Both the position numbers and the translations under genes were made by a program. A stretch of DNA of 32,498 bases from Bacillota bacterium (lineage in GTDB: Bacteria; Bacillota; Clostridia; Lachnospirales; Lachnospiraceae). Position 1 is the first letter of the stretch. Each line of letters starts with the position of its first letter. The stretch is taken from assembly GCA_023392535.1 (NCBI GenBank), contig JAEVYY010000001.1, positions 1 to 32,498 on the forward strand, given 5' to 3'. Positions 7,555 to 15,981 of the stretch are shown in pieces. Under the pieces are notes generated by a model. That model was not told where the DNA came from. It made no database searches and worked only from the letters and a program-made list of their open reading frames with translations.

Positions 7555-7597
7555 CCATATACTAATGGGACAGCCTCTAAAAGGGTTAGGAGTTCAG

Positions 7598-8659
7598 ATG
7601 AGATTTGATCCAATTGATAAGAATGTAAGAATAATAGGGAGAACAAAGAGCTGTAATAAAATCTTATATTTAAGTTATTCCTGCTCAGCTATAGAATTTA
7701 AATTTGAAGGAACAAAAGCAGAGGTAGTGATTCAATCCCAATTCGTGGAAGGGGATAGTTCACATAGAGCATGGCTCGCAGTAGTATTAAATACAGATAC
7801 AGAACCGATAAAGAGATTTAATCCGCATCCCGGAACACATACGTATACGCTATACGAAGGAACGGAAAAACGATCAGTTATTATAAGATTAGTAAAAATG
7901 TCGGAAGCAGCATTTGACAAAGTGGGAATCGAGGCGATTATAACAGATAATGATATTCCGATTATACCGACCCAAGAAATGGAAAGAAAAATCGAATTTA
8001 TAGGCGATTCCATCACGTGTGGTTATGGAGTAGAAGGATTAAATGAAATAGATTTATTTGATACGATACAGGAGAATCCATGGAAGGCATACGCAGCCAG
8101 GACAGCCAGAATATTAAAAGCAGAGTATCATCTTGTTTCATGGAGTGGAATCGGAATTATATCATCATGGATACCAGAGGATGAGGATAAACCGCTGGAA
8201 GAACCGCTTATGCCAGATCTTTATCAGTATACTGACAAAGCCTTAGATCAGGCTATGGGGCTTAGCGATTATGAAAAATGGGATACGAATAAATTTGTAC
8301 CAGATTGCATTGTGGTAAATCTTGGAACTAATGATATGAGCTATACAAGAGGAATGAAAGATAGGATAGATACGTTTGGTAAAGCGTACGCTGACTTTAT
8401 CAAAGATATCCGTGATAAAAATCCATATGCTTCTATTCTTTGCGTTTTGGGTGTTATGGGACAGGAATTATTTCCAGAAATAGAAAGTCAGATTAGCCGA
8501 TTGCGTAGCAAAGATGAAAATATTTATTCTCATCAATTAGAGTTGCAGTTAGAAGCTGATGGAATTGGTACGGATGGGCATCCAAGTTTACGGACACATG
8601 AAAAACTGGCAGAAGATTTAAGCAATACAATAAGAAAGATTATGAATTGGAACCAATAA
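7598..8659 (+). CDS. SGNH/GDSL esterase, carbohydrate esterase family 2-like
   Basis: This 353-residue protein has the two-part layout of CE2-type acetyl esterases. An N-terminal beta-sandwich of about 125 residues is followed by an SGNH hydrolase domain opening IEFIGDSITCGYG, with nucleophile S138. Block III is VNLGTNDMSY, and the last block is D326-G-H328-P-S. CE2 enzymes remove acetyl groups from plant polysaccharides or oligosaccharides. No signal peptide is visible, so this one probably acts in the cytoplasm on imported sugars. The start at 7598 has TAGGAG 5 bases upstream. A longer frame beginning with TTG at 7526 would start inside the etfA terminator and is unlikely. It is not part of the butyrate pathway. 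The substrate is not predictable from sequence. Confidence 0.85.
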   Translation: MRFDPIDKNVRIIGRTKSCNKILYLSYSCSAIEFKFEGTKAEVVIQSQFVEGDSSHRAWLAVVLNTDTEPIKRFNPHPGTHTYTLYEGTEKRSVIIRLVKMSEAAFDKVGIEAIITDNDIPIIPTQEMERKIEFIGDSITCGYGVEGLNEIDLFDTIQENPWKAYAARTARILKAEYHLVSWSGIGIISSWIPEDEDKPLEEPLMPDLYQYTDKALDQAMGLSDYEKWDTNKFVPDCIVVNLGTNDMSYTRGMKDRIDTFGKAYADFIKDIRDKNPYASILCVLGVMGQELFPEIESQISRLRSKDENIYSHQLELQLEADGIGTDGHPSLRTHEKLAEDLSNTIRKIMNWNQ

Positions 8660-8676
8660 ACGAAGCAATTCCAAAT

Positions 8677-8719
8677 AAAAAAAGCAAACGTAATATCAAT
8701 TTATCACATTTGCTTTTTT
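8677..8719. terminator. Bidirectional terminator between converging genes
   Basis: AAAAAAAGCAAA and TTTGCTTTTTT form an inverted repeat around a 20-base loop, with A and T tracts on both sides. It can therefore end both the rightward esterase transcript and the leftward ptb-buk transcript. It sits just before the stop of the leftward gene at 8725. Confidence 0.7.
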
Positions 8720-8724
8720 ATTCA

Positions 8725-9129
8725 TTATAGAGCAAGAATCTCTTCAACAAGAGCTGTTGCATCTTCAATGCATCCCGTACAACTTCTTAGTGGCTTTCCA
8801 GTATCGATACCTTTTAAGTCCTTACAAAGCAGAGCGCCATTCTTTTCTTCAAATTTACGAACAATTTCTTTAGACAATTGGTATGTAGATCCCTTGCTTT
8901 TTTCACCGTCCAGGTTTGCAGTACTATTCTTAAATCCCGTGACCATAATAGCTCCGGATATTGCACCGCAAGTACAATCTGTACAGCCCATACCAAGTCC
9001 AAAACCTTCGCCAGCCTTGAAAAGTATCTCTTCATCCACATTTAGCTCAGTTGCAAATGCACAGGCTACAGCCTGACAACAGTTATAACCCTTATCATGA
9101 TTTGTAATTGCCAGCTTCTTCTTATCCAT
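8725..9129 (-). CDS. C_GCAxxG_C_C family cysteine-rich protein
   Basis: This 134-residue protein matches the C_GCAxxG_C_C family, named for spaced conserved cysteines around a GCAxxG motif. The cysteines are C17-C18 (YNCCQAV), C49 (GMGC), C52 and C54, with C-G-A-I-S-G at 54-59, then C102 and the pair C117/C120 (SCTGC) near the C terminus. No signal peptide is seen. The cysteine pattern suggests metal or redox-cofactor binding, but family function is not established. The start at 9129 follows AGAGGGAG; an upstream frame start at 9192 overlaps buk and is rejected. It is the third gene of the leftward ptb-buk unit, 25 bases after buk, so it is probably co-expressed with butyrate kinase. Confidence 0.85.
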   Translation of the reverse strand: MDKKKLAITNHDKGYNCCQAVACAFATELNVDEEILFKAGEGFGLGMGCTDCTCGAISGAIMVTGFKNSTANLDGEKSKGSTYQLSKEIVRKFEEKNGALLCKDLKGIDTGKPLRSCTGCIEDATALVEEILAL

Positions 9130-9154
9130 ATGATTCTCCCTCTTAATACTTGAA

Positions 9155-10231
9155 TTATACTTCGCTATATACCATAGCTTTTTCTTCTCCATTCAACACA
9201 CGGAGGGCACCTTGGGCAAGAGCAAGTAATTCGTCTTCTCCTTTATAAATTGTGAAAGGAGCAATCCACTCAGAGGATTCTCTAAGACCGGTTACCACAC
9301 CATTATCATAAGCGATGCCACCGGTAATAATAATTTGATCCACTTTTCCTTTTAGAACACAAGCCATTGCACCGATATTTCTAACCATTTGACGTACAAA
9401 TGCATCGCGTACTTCAGTAGCTTCAGGGTCACCTGAAAGAACTCGATTTTCGACATCACGCATATCATTTGTCCCAAGATAAGCTGTAAATCCACCTTTA
9501 CCCACTAATTTGCTATATATTTCCTTTTCTGTATAATTACCACTGAAACACATTTTAACAAGTGCACCACTTGGAACACCACCGGCTCTTTCAGGGGAAA
9601 ATGCACCATCACCATCCAATGCATTAAATACATCAATTACATGTCCGCATTTATGAGCACCAACGGACACACCACCACCCATATGAACAACGATCAAATT
9701 AAGAGAATTATATGGTTTACCTATTTCTTTAGCATATCTCTTAGCAACAGCTTTTTGATTTAATGCGTGAAAAACAGAAACCCTAGGTAATTCTGGAACA
9801 CCTGAATATCTGGAGATGATTTCTAATTCATCAACCACTACAGGATCTACGATATAAGATGGAACACCAATCGAATCGCCGATCTCTCGTGCTAAGATTC
9901 CACCTAAATTAGAAGCATGCTGACCTTGCTTTCCAATTTTAAGATCCTCTAATAAATCATCAGATACTGCATAAGTACCACCTGGAATAGGCTTTAACAT
10001 ACCGCCGCGTCCTACAATTACAGAAAGTGAATTCATATCAAATTTTTTCTCTTTTAATAAATCAATAATAATTTTTTTTCTAAAATCTTTTTGATCTACG
10101 ATGGATGCATAGTTTGCAATTTCTTCCGTAGAATGTCTTAGAGTCTCTTCAAATAACAACGTTTCATCTTCATAAACTCCAATTTTAGTAGAGGTGGAAC
10201 CAGGGTTGATAATTAAACTTTTAATTGACAT
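9155..10231 (-). CDS. buk: Butyrate kinase
   Basis: This 358-residue acetokinase-family enzyme transfers phosphate from butyryl phosphate to ADP, giving butyrate and ATP. The N-terminal phosphate-binding loop NPGSTSTK is at 9-16. VVHMGGGVSVGAH at 181-193 is the central signature, and ITGGIAYD lies in the C-terminal nucleotide-binding half. Length matches butyrate kinases (about 355) rather than acetate kinases (about 400). AAAGGAAA precedes the start by about 7 bases. It follows ptb by 23 bases, the classical ptb-buk pair. With ptb it completes the pathway encoded by the converging thl-etfA operon. Confidence 0.95.
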   Translation of the reverse strand: MSIKSLIINPGSTSTKIGVYEDETLLFEETLRHSTEEIANYASIVDQKDFRKKIIIDLLKEKKFDMNSLSVIVGRGGMLKPIPGGTYAVSDDLLEDLKIGKQGQHASNLGGILAREIGDSIGVPSYIVDPVVVDELEIISRYSGVPELPRVSVFHALNQKAVAKRYAKEIGKPYNSLNLIVVHMGGGVSVGAHKCGHVIDVFNALDGDGAFSPERAGGVPSGALVKMCFSGNYTEKEIYSKLVGKGGFTAYLGTNDMRDVENRVLSGDPEATEVRDAFVRQMVRNIGAMACVLKGKVDQIIITGGIAYDNGVVTGLRESSEWIAPFTIYKGEDELLALAQGALRVLNGEEKAMVYSEV

Positions 10232-10254
10232 GATAAGTTTCCTTTCGATTTGAA

Positions 10255-11166
10255 TTAATTAATTTTACCAGCAACGACAGATGCGAGAGCAATAGAGTTA
10301 ACTTTTACTTCAAATCCGTCAGAACGGGAAGTTAAAATAACAGGAGCGGATGTTCCAAGTAAAATATTTCCATTTTTTACATTGGCTGTGGCAACTAATA
10401 ATTTATAAGTGATATTACCAGCATCGATATTTGGGAAGAGCAGAATATCTGCATTGCCAGTCACAGGACTTTTAATACCACCTTTATGTCTGGCAGCTTC
10501 TTCGGAGATAGCAAGATCCATTGACAGAGGTCCGTATACAATGCAATCTTTGATTTCACCCCGCTCGTTCATCTTTGTGAGTTCATCAGCATCTACGGTC
10601 GGCTGCATCTTAGGATTCACCACTTCTACGGCACAGATAGGAGCTACCTTAGGCATTTCTATCCCACATACTTTTGCCATTTCAACGGTATTGTTTATAA
10701 TATTCACTTTTTGCTCAAGAGTCGGATAGGTATTAAAGGCTACGTCTGTAAAGAAAAGTAGGTGGTCGATTCCTTCAATTTCAAATACACATACATGAGA
10801 CATCATTCTATCTGTTCTGAGTCCAACTTCTTTATCTAAGACACTCTTCAAAAATGTTTTTGAATCTACAAGACCCTTTAATAAAATGTCTGCTTTTTTA
10901 TCATGCACCAATGCAACTGCTTTTAAGGTAGCGCTTTTTACATCCGGTTCATCTACAATCTTAAAACCTGTAAGATCCATATGAATCTCTTTTGCTATTT
11001 TCTTTATTTCATTTTCATCTCCCACTAAGATAGCGTTTGCTATATTGCGTTCTTTTGCTGCTTTTACAGCTTCCAATACAGCTTCATCCTGTGCGACAGC
11101 AACAGCAACTGTTTTCATCTCACATTCAGATACTTTTGATAATAGATCGTCAAAACTTTTACTCAT
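10255..11166 (-). CDS. ptb: Phosphate butyryltransferase
   Basis: This 303-residue member of the phosphate acetyl/butyryltransferase family exchanges the CoA of butyryl-CoA for phosphate. The visible family features are the N-terminal segment with VAVAQDEAVLEAV, the ILVGDE strand-turn, the central KGLVDSKTFLKSVLD stretch, and the C-terminal NIDAGNITYKLL and GTSAPVILTSR motifs. Length fits Ptb (about 301). The start at 11166 follows GAGGTG; an ATG five codons earlier lacks this spacing. It is the first gene of the leftward ptb-buk unit and has its own promoter at 11224-11252. It lies head-to-head with secA. Confidence 0.95.
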   Translation of the reverse strand: MSKSFDDLLSKVSECEMKTVAVAVAQDEAVLEAVKAAKERNIANAILVGDENEIKKIAKEIHMDLTGFKIVDEPDVKSATLKAVALVHDKKADILLKGLVDSKTFLKSVLDKEVGLRTDRMMSHVCVFEIEGIDHLLFFTDVAFNTYPTLEQKVNIINNTVEMAKVCGIEMPKVAPICAVEVVNPKMQPTVDADELTKMNERGEIKDCIVYGPLSMDLAISEEAARHKGGIKSPVTGNADILLFPNIDAGNITYKLLVATANVKNGNILLGTSAPVILTSRSDGFEVKVNSIALASVVAGKIN

Positions 11167-11223
11167 TTGATTACACCTCATAGTATATTTTTTATTCTGT
11201 CAATGATAAACTAATTCGTTAAA

Positions 11224-11252
11224 ATAATAACACTTCTTATATTAAAGGTCAA
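11224..11252 (-). promoter_or_regulatory. SigA-type promoter of ptb-buk
   Basis: On the minus strand, TTGACC (11252-11247), a 17-base spacer and TATTAT (11229-11224) lie about 60 bases upstream of the ptb start. The spacing is ideal, and each hexamer has one mismatch to consensus. Confidence 0.65.
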
Positions 11253-11296
11253 GAACAAGAAATAAGTCAATGGAAGGTAAATATATGAAGCAATAG

Positions 11297-11325
11297 TTGA
11301 ATTAATATTACAAATCTGTTAAAAT
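11297..11325 (+). promoter_or_regulatory. SigA-type promoter of secA
   Basis: TTGAAT at 11297-11302, a 17-base spacer and TAAAAT at 11320-11325, with TGT forming an extended -10. It is divergent from the ptb promoter, with about 45 bases between their -35 regions. Confidence 0.6.
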
Positions 11326-11390
11326 AATAGATAGTTTTTGGGGCAAATACAATGTTCCCCACACTTTGGTAGTATGAACAGGAGTTAGTA

Positions 11391-13955
11391 ATGAATATTA
11401 TTGAGAGAGTATTTGGCACACACAGTACGCGAGAGCTAAGAAGAGTTGAATCAACAATTGAGACGATTGAATCTTTACGCACATCTATGATGGAATTATC
11501 CGATGAAGCGTTAAAGGCTAAGACGGTAGAATATAAAAAAAGAGTGGCAGATGGTGAAAGTCTGGACAGTTTATTACCAGAAGCATTTGCTACGGTACGT
11601 GAAGCTGCCAGAAGAGTACTTAATATGGAACATTATCCAGTGCAGTTGATTGGTGGTATCGTACTACATCAGGGACGTATTGCGGAGATGAAAACAGGGG
11701 AAGGTAAGACACTGGTATCCACATTACCCGCGTATTTGAATGCGTTGGAAGGAAAAGGCGTACATGTTGTTACAGTCAATGATTACTTGGCAAAACGTGA
11801 TGCGGAATGGATGGGACAAGTACATGAGTTTCTTGGATTAACAGTAGGGGTCGTCCTGAATGATCTGAAGCCTGAGGAACGTAGAGTAGCATACAACTGT
11901 GACATCACATATGTTACAAATAATGAGCTTGGATTTGATTACTTGAGAGATAATATGGTAATCTATAAAGAGCAGCTGGTTCTTAGGGATTTACATTATG
12001 CGATTATTGATGAAGTCGATTCCGTATTGATTGATGAAGCAAGGACACCTCTTATTATATCTGGCCAAAGTGGGAAATCGACAAAGTTGTATGAAGCTTG
12101 TGATATTCTCGCAAGACAGTTAAAACGTGGCGATGATATGGCAGATCTATCGAAAATTGATGCTATCATGGGAATTATGCAAGAGGAGACGGGAGACTTT
12201 ATCGTAAATGAAAAAGATAAAGTTGTGAACTTGACTGCGGAAGGTGTTGAAAAAGTAGAGAAATTTTTTCATATTGAGAATTTGGCAGATGCAGAAAATT
12301 TAGAGATTCAGCATAATATTATATTAGCATTGCGCGCACATAACTTGATGTTTAGGGATCAGGACTACGTAGTAAAAGAAGATCAGGTATTGATTGTAGA
12401 TGAATTTACCGGACGTATTATGCCTGGCAGGCGCTATTCGGATGGGTTGCATCAGGCCATCGAAGCGAAAGAACATGTAAAAGTAAAAAGAGAAAGTAAG
12501 ACTTTAGCAAATATTACATTTCAAAATTTCTTTAATAAATTCACGAAAAAGTCTGGTATGACAGGTACCGCTTTGACGGAAGAAAAAGAATTCCGAGATA
12601 TCTATGGTATGGATGTTATTGAGATCCCTACTAATAGAGAAGTTGTTCGTAAAGATATGCAGGATTGTGTATACAAAACTAAAAAAGAAAAATTGCATGC
12701 CATTATAGCAGCGGTGGAAGATTCTTATGCGAAAAGGCAGCCTGTATTGGTTGGTACGATTACAATTGAAGCTTCGGAAGAAATTAGTAGTATGTTAACA
12801 AGACGAGGCATTCCACATAAAGTTTTGAATGCTAAATTTCATGAGCTAGAGGCTGAAATTGTAGCAGATGCAGGACTTGCCGGCTCAGTTACGATTGCTA
12901 CTAATATGGCTGGCCGTGGTACGGATATTAAATTAGACGAGCAGGCAAAAGTAGCCGGAGGACTTAGGATAATTGGAACAGAGCGTCACGAATCGAGACG
13001 TATTGACAACCAGTTAAGGGGCCGTTCAGGTAGGCAGGGCGATCCTGGTGAATCCAGATTCTACATTTCTCTGGAAGATGAGCTTATGCGATTGTTTGGA
13101 TCGGAGCGTTTGATTTCCATGTTTAATATGCTGAGGATCCCCGAAAATCAGGAAATTGAACATAAGATGTTGACCAATGCAATTGAAACAGCCCAGAAAA
13201 AAATTGAGAGTAATAATTTTGGAATCCGTAAAAATTTGTTAGAATATGATCAGGTAATGAACGAACAGCGCGAAATTATTTATGCAGAGCGACGCCGTGT
13301 ATTAGATGGTGAAAGTATGCGTGACGTGATCTACAAGATGATTACAGATATTGTTGAAAGCATCGTTGATACGGTTATTGGTGATGATATAGAACCAGAA
13401 GATTGGGATCTGAAAGAATTGAATAGCTTATTGCTACCGATCATTCCCATCGAACCCGTTATTTTAGGAAGAGTTGAGAAACGTAGAAAAAATAGTTTAA
13501 AACATCAATTAAAAGAAGAAGCTGTGAAATTATATGAAAGCAAAGAAGCTGAATTTCCAGAACCAGAAGCAATTCGTGAGTTAGAACGTGTAATTTTATT
13601 AAAAGTAATTGATCGTAAATGGATGGATCATATTGATGATATGGACCAGTTGCGTCAGGGTATAGGTTTGCAGGCATATGGACAGAAAGATCCATTGGTT
13701 GAGTATAAAATGAATGGTTATGAGATGTTCGGTGCAATGACGGATAATATTCGTGAGGATACAGTACGCTTGTTATTCCATGTTAAAATCGAACAAAAAG
13801 TAGAGCGTGAACAAGTTGCAAAAGTGACCGGTACCAATAAAGACGATTCTGCTGTAAAAGCGCCGGTCAAAAAAGAAACAAAAGTGTATCCAAATGATCC
13901 GTGTCCATGTGGAAGCGGAAAAAAATATAAACAGTGTTGCGGACGTAATTCTTAA
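11391..13955 (+). CDS. secA: Preprotein translocase ATPase SecA
   Basis: This 854-residue motor protein drives secreted proteins through SecYEG by ATP hydrolysis at the membrane. Walker A is MKTGEGKT at 100-107 (K106), and the DEAD-like Walker B is IIDEVDS at about 205-211. MTGTA and the helicase segment TNMAGRGTDIKL belong to the second nucleotide-binding fold, which ends in QLRGRSGRQGDPG. The C-terminal zinc tail has C838, C840, C849 and C850. All parts expected of SecA1 are present and the length is usual (841 in B. subtilis). CAGGAG lies about 8 bases before the ATG. It is followed by prfB in the same direction, as in B. subtilis. Confidence 0.97.
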   Translation: MNIIERVFGTHSTRELRRVESTIETIESLRTSMMELSDEALKAKTVEYKKRVADGESLDSLLPEAFATVREAARRVLNMEHYPVQLIGGIVLHQGRIAEMKTGEGKTLVSTLPAYLNALEGKGVHVVTVNDYLAKRDAEWMGQVHEFLGLTVGVVLNDLKPEERRVAYNCDITYVTNNELGFDYLRDNMVIYKEQLVLRDLHYAIIDEVDSVLIDEARTPLIISGQSGKSTKLYEACDILARQLKRGDDMADLSKIDAIMGIMQEETGDFIVNEKDKVVNLTAEGVEKVEKFFHIENLADAENLEIQHNIILALRAHNLMFRDQDYVVKEDQVLIVDEFTGRIMPGRRYSDGLHQAIEAKEHVKVKRESKTLANITFQNFFNKFTKKSGMTGTALTEEKEFRDIYGMDVIEIPTNREVVRKDMQDCVYKTKKEKLHAIIAAVEDSYAKRQPVLVGTITIEASEEISSMLTRRGIPHKVLNAKFHELEAEIVADAGLAGSVTIATNMAGRGTDIKLDEQAKVAGGLRIIGTERHESRRIDNQLRGRSGRQGDPGESRFYISLEDELMRLFGSERLISMFNMLRIPENQEIEHKMLTNAIETAQKKIESNNFGIRKNLLEYDQVMNEQREIIYAERRRVLDGESMRDVIYKMITDIVESIVDTVIGDDIEPEDWDLKELNSLLLPIIPIEPVILGRVEKRRKNSLKHQLKEEAVKLYESKEAEFPEPEAIRELERVILLKVIDRKWMDHIDDMDQLRQGIGLQAYGQKDPLVEYKMNGYEMFGAMTDNIREDTVRLLFHVKIEQKVEREQVAKVTGTNKDDSAVKAPVKKETKVYPNDPCPCGSGKKYKQCCGRNS

Positions 13956-13960
13956 AAATG

Positions 13961-13987
13961 GGAGAACGACAAACGTTGTCGTTCTCC
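13961..13987 (+). other. Long perfect hairpin between secA and prfB
   Basis: GGAGAACGACAA at 13961-13972 and TTGTCGTTCTCC at 13976-13987 form a 12-bp perfect stem with a 3-base loop. The following bases are TAATCGAATC, not a U tract, so strong termination is unlikely. It may protect or process the secA 3' end, or act as a weak attenuator before prfB. Confidence 0.6.
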
Positions 13988-14016
13988 TAATCGAATCATA
14001 AAGGTGGTGACCGTAA

Positions 14017-15127
14017 GTGGTAGAATTAGACCAAATGAAAACAGAACTTCAGACATACAAGACTCCATTAGCGGAAGTGAGGGATTCACTTTGACTTAGA
14101 AAATAAGTTAAAGCGTATTCAGGAACTAGAGCGTGAAATGGAGGCACCTGGATTTTGGAATGAACCAGAACGTTCTAATAAGTTAATGAAGCAATTAAAA
14201 GACCTTAAGAATAGCGTAGAGACAGTGCAGCATCTTGAGGGGCAATATGAAGACATCGAAACATTGATTCAAATGGGATATGAGGAAGAGGATGATTCCA
14301 TGATAGAAGATATCAGAAATGAACTTGATTCTTTTATCATAGAATTTGAAGAGATTCGCATAAGTACCTTACTTTCAGGAGAATATGACAAATGTAGTGC
14401 AATTTTAAAACTAAATGCCGGCGCAGGTGGAACAGAGAGTTGTGACTGGGCTAGTATGTTATATCGTATGTATACAAGATGGGCTGAGAAGAGGGGATTT
14501 ACAGTAGATGTCCTGGACTTTTTGGATGGAGATGAGGCTGGCATTAAGTCTATCACCTTTCAAGTAAATGGAGAAAATGTTTTTGGGTATTTAAAATCGG
14601 AAAAGGGTGTCCACAGATTGGTCCGAATTTCACCGTTCAATGCACAGGGGAAAAGACAGACATCTTTTGTTTCCTTGGATGTTATGCCTGATATTGAAGA
14701 AGACCTGGATGTAGATATCAATCTGGATGATCTTCGTATTGATACGTACCGCAGCAGCGGGGCGGGAGGACAGCATATTAATAAAACATCATCCGCAATC
14801 CGTATTACACATATTCCTACTGGTATTGTAGTACAATGTCAGAATGAACGTTCACAGCATATGAATAAAGACAAAGCGATGCAGATGCTTAAGGCTAAAC
14901 TTTTCTTAATGAAGCAGGAGGAGAATGCAGAAAAATTATCTGATATTCGTGGAGAAATCAAAGAAATTGGATGGGGAAATCAAATTAGATCCTATGTAAT
15001 GCAACCGTATACCTTAGTAAAAGATCATAGGACCAATGCAGAATCGGGTAATGTGGACGCTGTTATGGACGGTGCAATAGATGTCTTTATAAATGCGTAT
15101 TTAAGATGGAAAAATATTAGCAAATAA
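14017..15127 (+). CDS. prfB: Peptide chain release factor 2, programmed +1 frameshift
   Basis: RF2 ends translation at UGA and UAA codons. Translation starts at GTG 14017 with AAGGTGGTGA six bases upstream and runs 25 codons to an in-frame TGA at 14092-14094. A +1 shift at CTT-T-GAC then continues through 14093-15127, giving 369 residues, close to the 365 of E. coli. The stop-recognition tripeptide S-P-F is at 205-207 and the peptidyl-hydrolysis G-G-Q at 250-252, exactly the positions in E. coli RF2. The frameshift is the known autoregulation of RF2: when RF2 is scarce, the TGA is bypassed. Annotators that ignore it would start falsely at 14138. It follows secA and ends before a terminator at 15133. 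Confidence 0.96.
14080..14095 (+). promoter_or_regulatory. RF2 recoding site: internal SD-like AGGG and CTT-TGA-C slippery stop
   Basis: AGG GAT TCA CTT TGA C has AGGG two codons before the slippery CTT, the same register as the E. coli site AGG GGG TAT CTT TGA C. The Shine-Dalgarno-like part is shorter here. C follows the TGA, the context that weakens termination and favours the shift. Confidence 0.9.
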
Positions 15128-15132
15128 TAGTA

Positions 15133-15170
15133 AATGCCATAAGTTTTTATAACTTATGGCATTTTATTAT
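15133..15170. terminator. Bidirectional terminator after prfB
   Basis: AATGCCATAAGTT and AACTTATGGCATT form a perfect 13-bp stem with a 5-base loop followed by TTATTATTTT. The A-rich left flank lets it also serve the converging leftward gene that ends at 15172. Confidence 0.85.
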
Positions 15171-15171
15171 T

Positions 15172-15921
15172 TTACGTATTCTCAGGGTCTATTTTATAAG
15201 ACGGAGTAGATTTCACTCGAATCAGTTCCAGATAAAATTGAACATTTGTAGCATTTATATATGGTATGACCCAAAAATACCCAATACAGCATGTAAATAA
15301 AGATAGTAAGAGGAGTGGAATAAAACTGACCCATAAATAAAATAGTTTACCACGATATCCTTTTGTCAAAGTCTTACTGATTTCCATGATTTCTTTTGAG
15401 GAATAGTTAGGGAAATCCAATATCAAATAGTATATTTGAGAGTAGGTCAATGCTATGATACAAACCCCAATACTACCCAAAATTCCTGTAATAGATATAA
15501 ATAATACGATAACCGTAAATTGTGTTTTCAGATAAACAAAATATAAAATAATAGAAGGAACAAGACATACGATTTCTTTTAACAGTAGTATAATTTGTAT
15601 TTTAACAGCCTTTTCAGGAGATTGCTTAAAACCATAAAAGATATCGCTCATGGAGTAAGGACGGTCACAGGTAATATTTAAATATAATCGTGCTTCTCCA
15701 AGTGCGAAAATGGCTGCTATCAACTGCATAATAAATGCAACGGCATAGTAAATTATCATTCCAAAGACGGATTTCGTATCTACCATATTCGAAGCTAGAA
15801 ATTGTATAAAAAATATAATACTCTCAATAATTAGAAAGGCAGGAATTACGGTACCGTATTTCCCTAATAAAATTCCCTTCGCCCTAGATTTCAATTCCGA
15901 AGAGGTTTTAAATATATTCAT
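15172..15921 (-). CDS. DUF975-family integral membrane protein
   Basis: This 249-residue protein has the DUF975 layout. A short N-terminal motif (LKSRAKGILLGKYGTVIP) leads into about five hydrophobic helices, at roughly 24-44, 52-74, 108-130, 133-162 and 198-222. The C-terminal PYINATNVQFYLELI segment matches the P-Y-x-x-A-T-x-x-F-Y-x-x-L ending of the family. No catalytic motif is visible and the family's function is unknown; some members sit near secretion or envelope genes. The start at 15921 follows GGAGA about 8 bases upstream. It is the second gene of a leftward pair with the 153-residue membrane protein, 60 bases apart. The family assignment is from memory of its conserved ends. Confidence 0.75.
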   Translation of the reverse strand: MNIFKTSSELKSRAKGILLGKYGTVIPAFLIIESIIFFIQFLASNMVDTKSVFGMIIYYAVAFIMQLIAAIFALGEARLYLNITCDRPYSMSDIFYGFKQSPEKAVKIQIILLLKEIVCLVPSIILYFVYLKTQFTVIVLFISITGILGSIGVCIIALTYSQIYYLILDFPNYSSKEIMEISKTLTKGYRGKLFYLWVSFIPLLLLSLFTCCIGYFWVIPYINATNVQFYLELIRVKSTPSYKIDPENT

Positions 15922-15981
15922 GTATCTGTCTCCTGTAATCTCTTTTTTTCAAGTCTATAATCGGTGGATAAGAATATTTCA

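Noticed and set aside
7526..7597. TTG start of the GDSL esterase at 7526
   Set aside because: It lies inside the etfA terminator stem and has no ribosome binding site. The ATG at 7598 has TAGGAG at the right distance.
9130..9192. Extended start of the C_GCAxxG protein at 9192
   Set aside because: It would overlap the buk coding end, and the family N terminus begins near 9129 with AGAGGGAG upstream.
1440..11166. A butyryl-CoA:acetate CoA-transferase gene in the butyrate module
   Set aside because: No such gene is present. The last steps are encoded here by ptb and buk instead.
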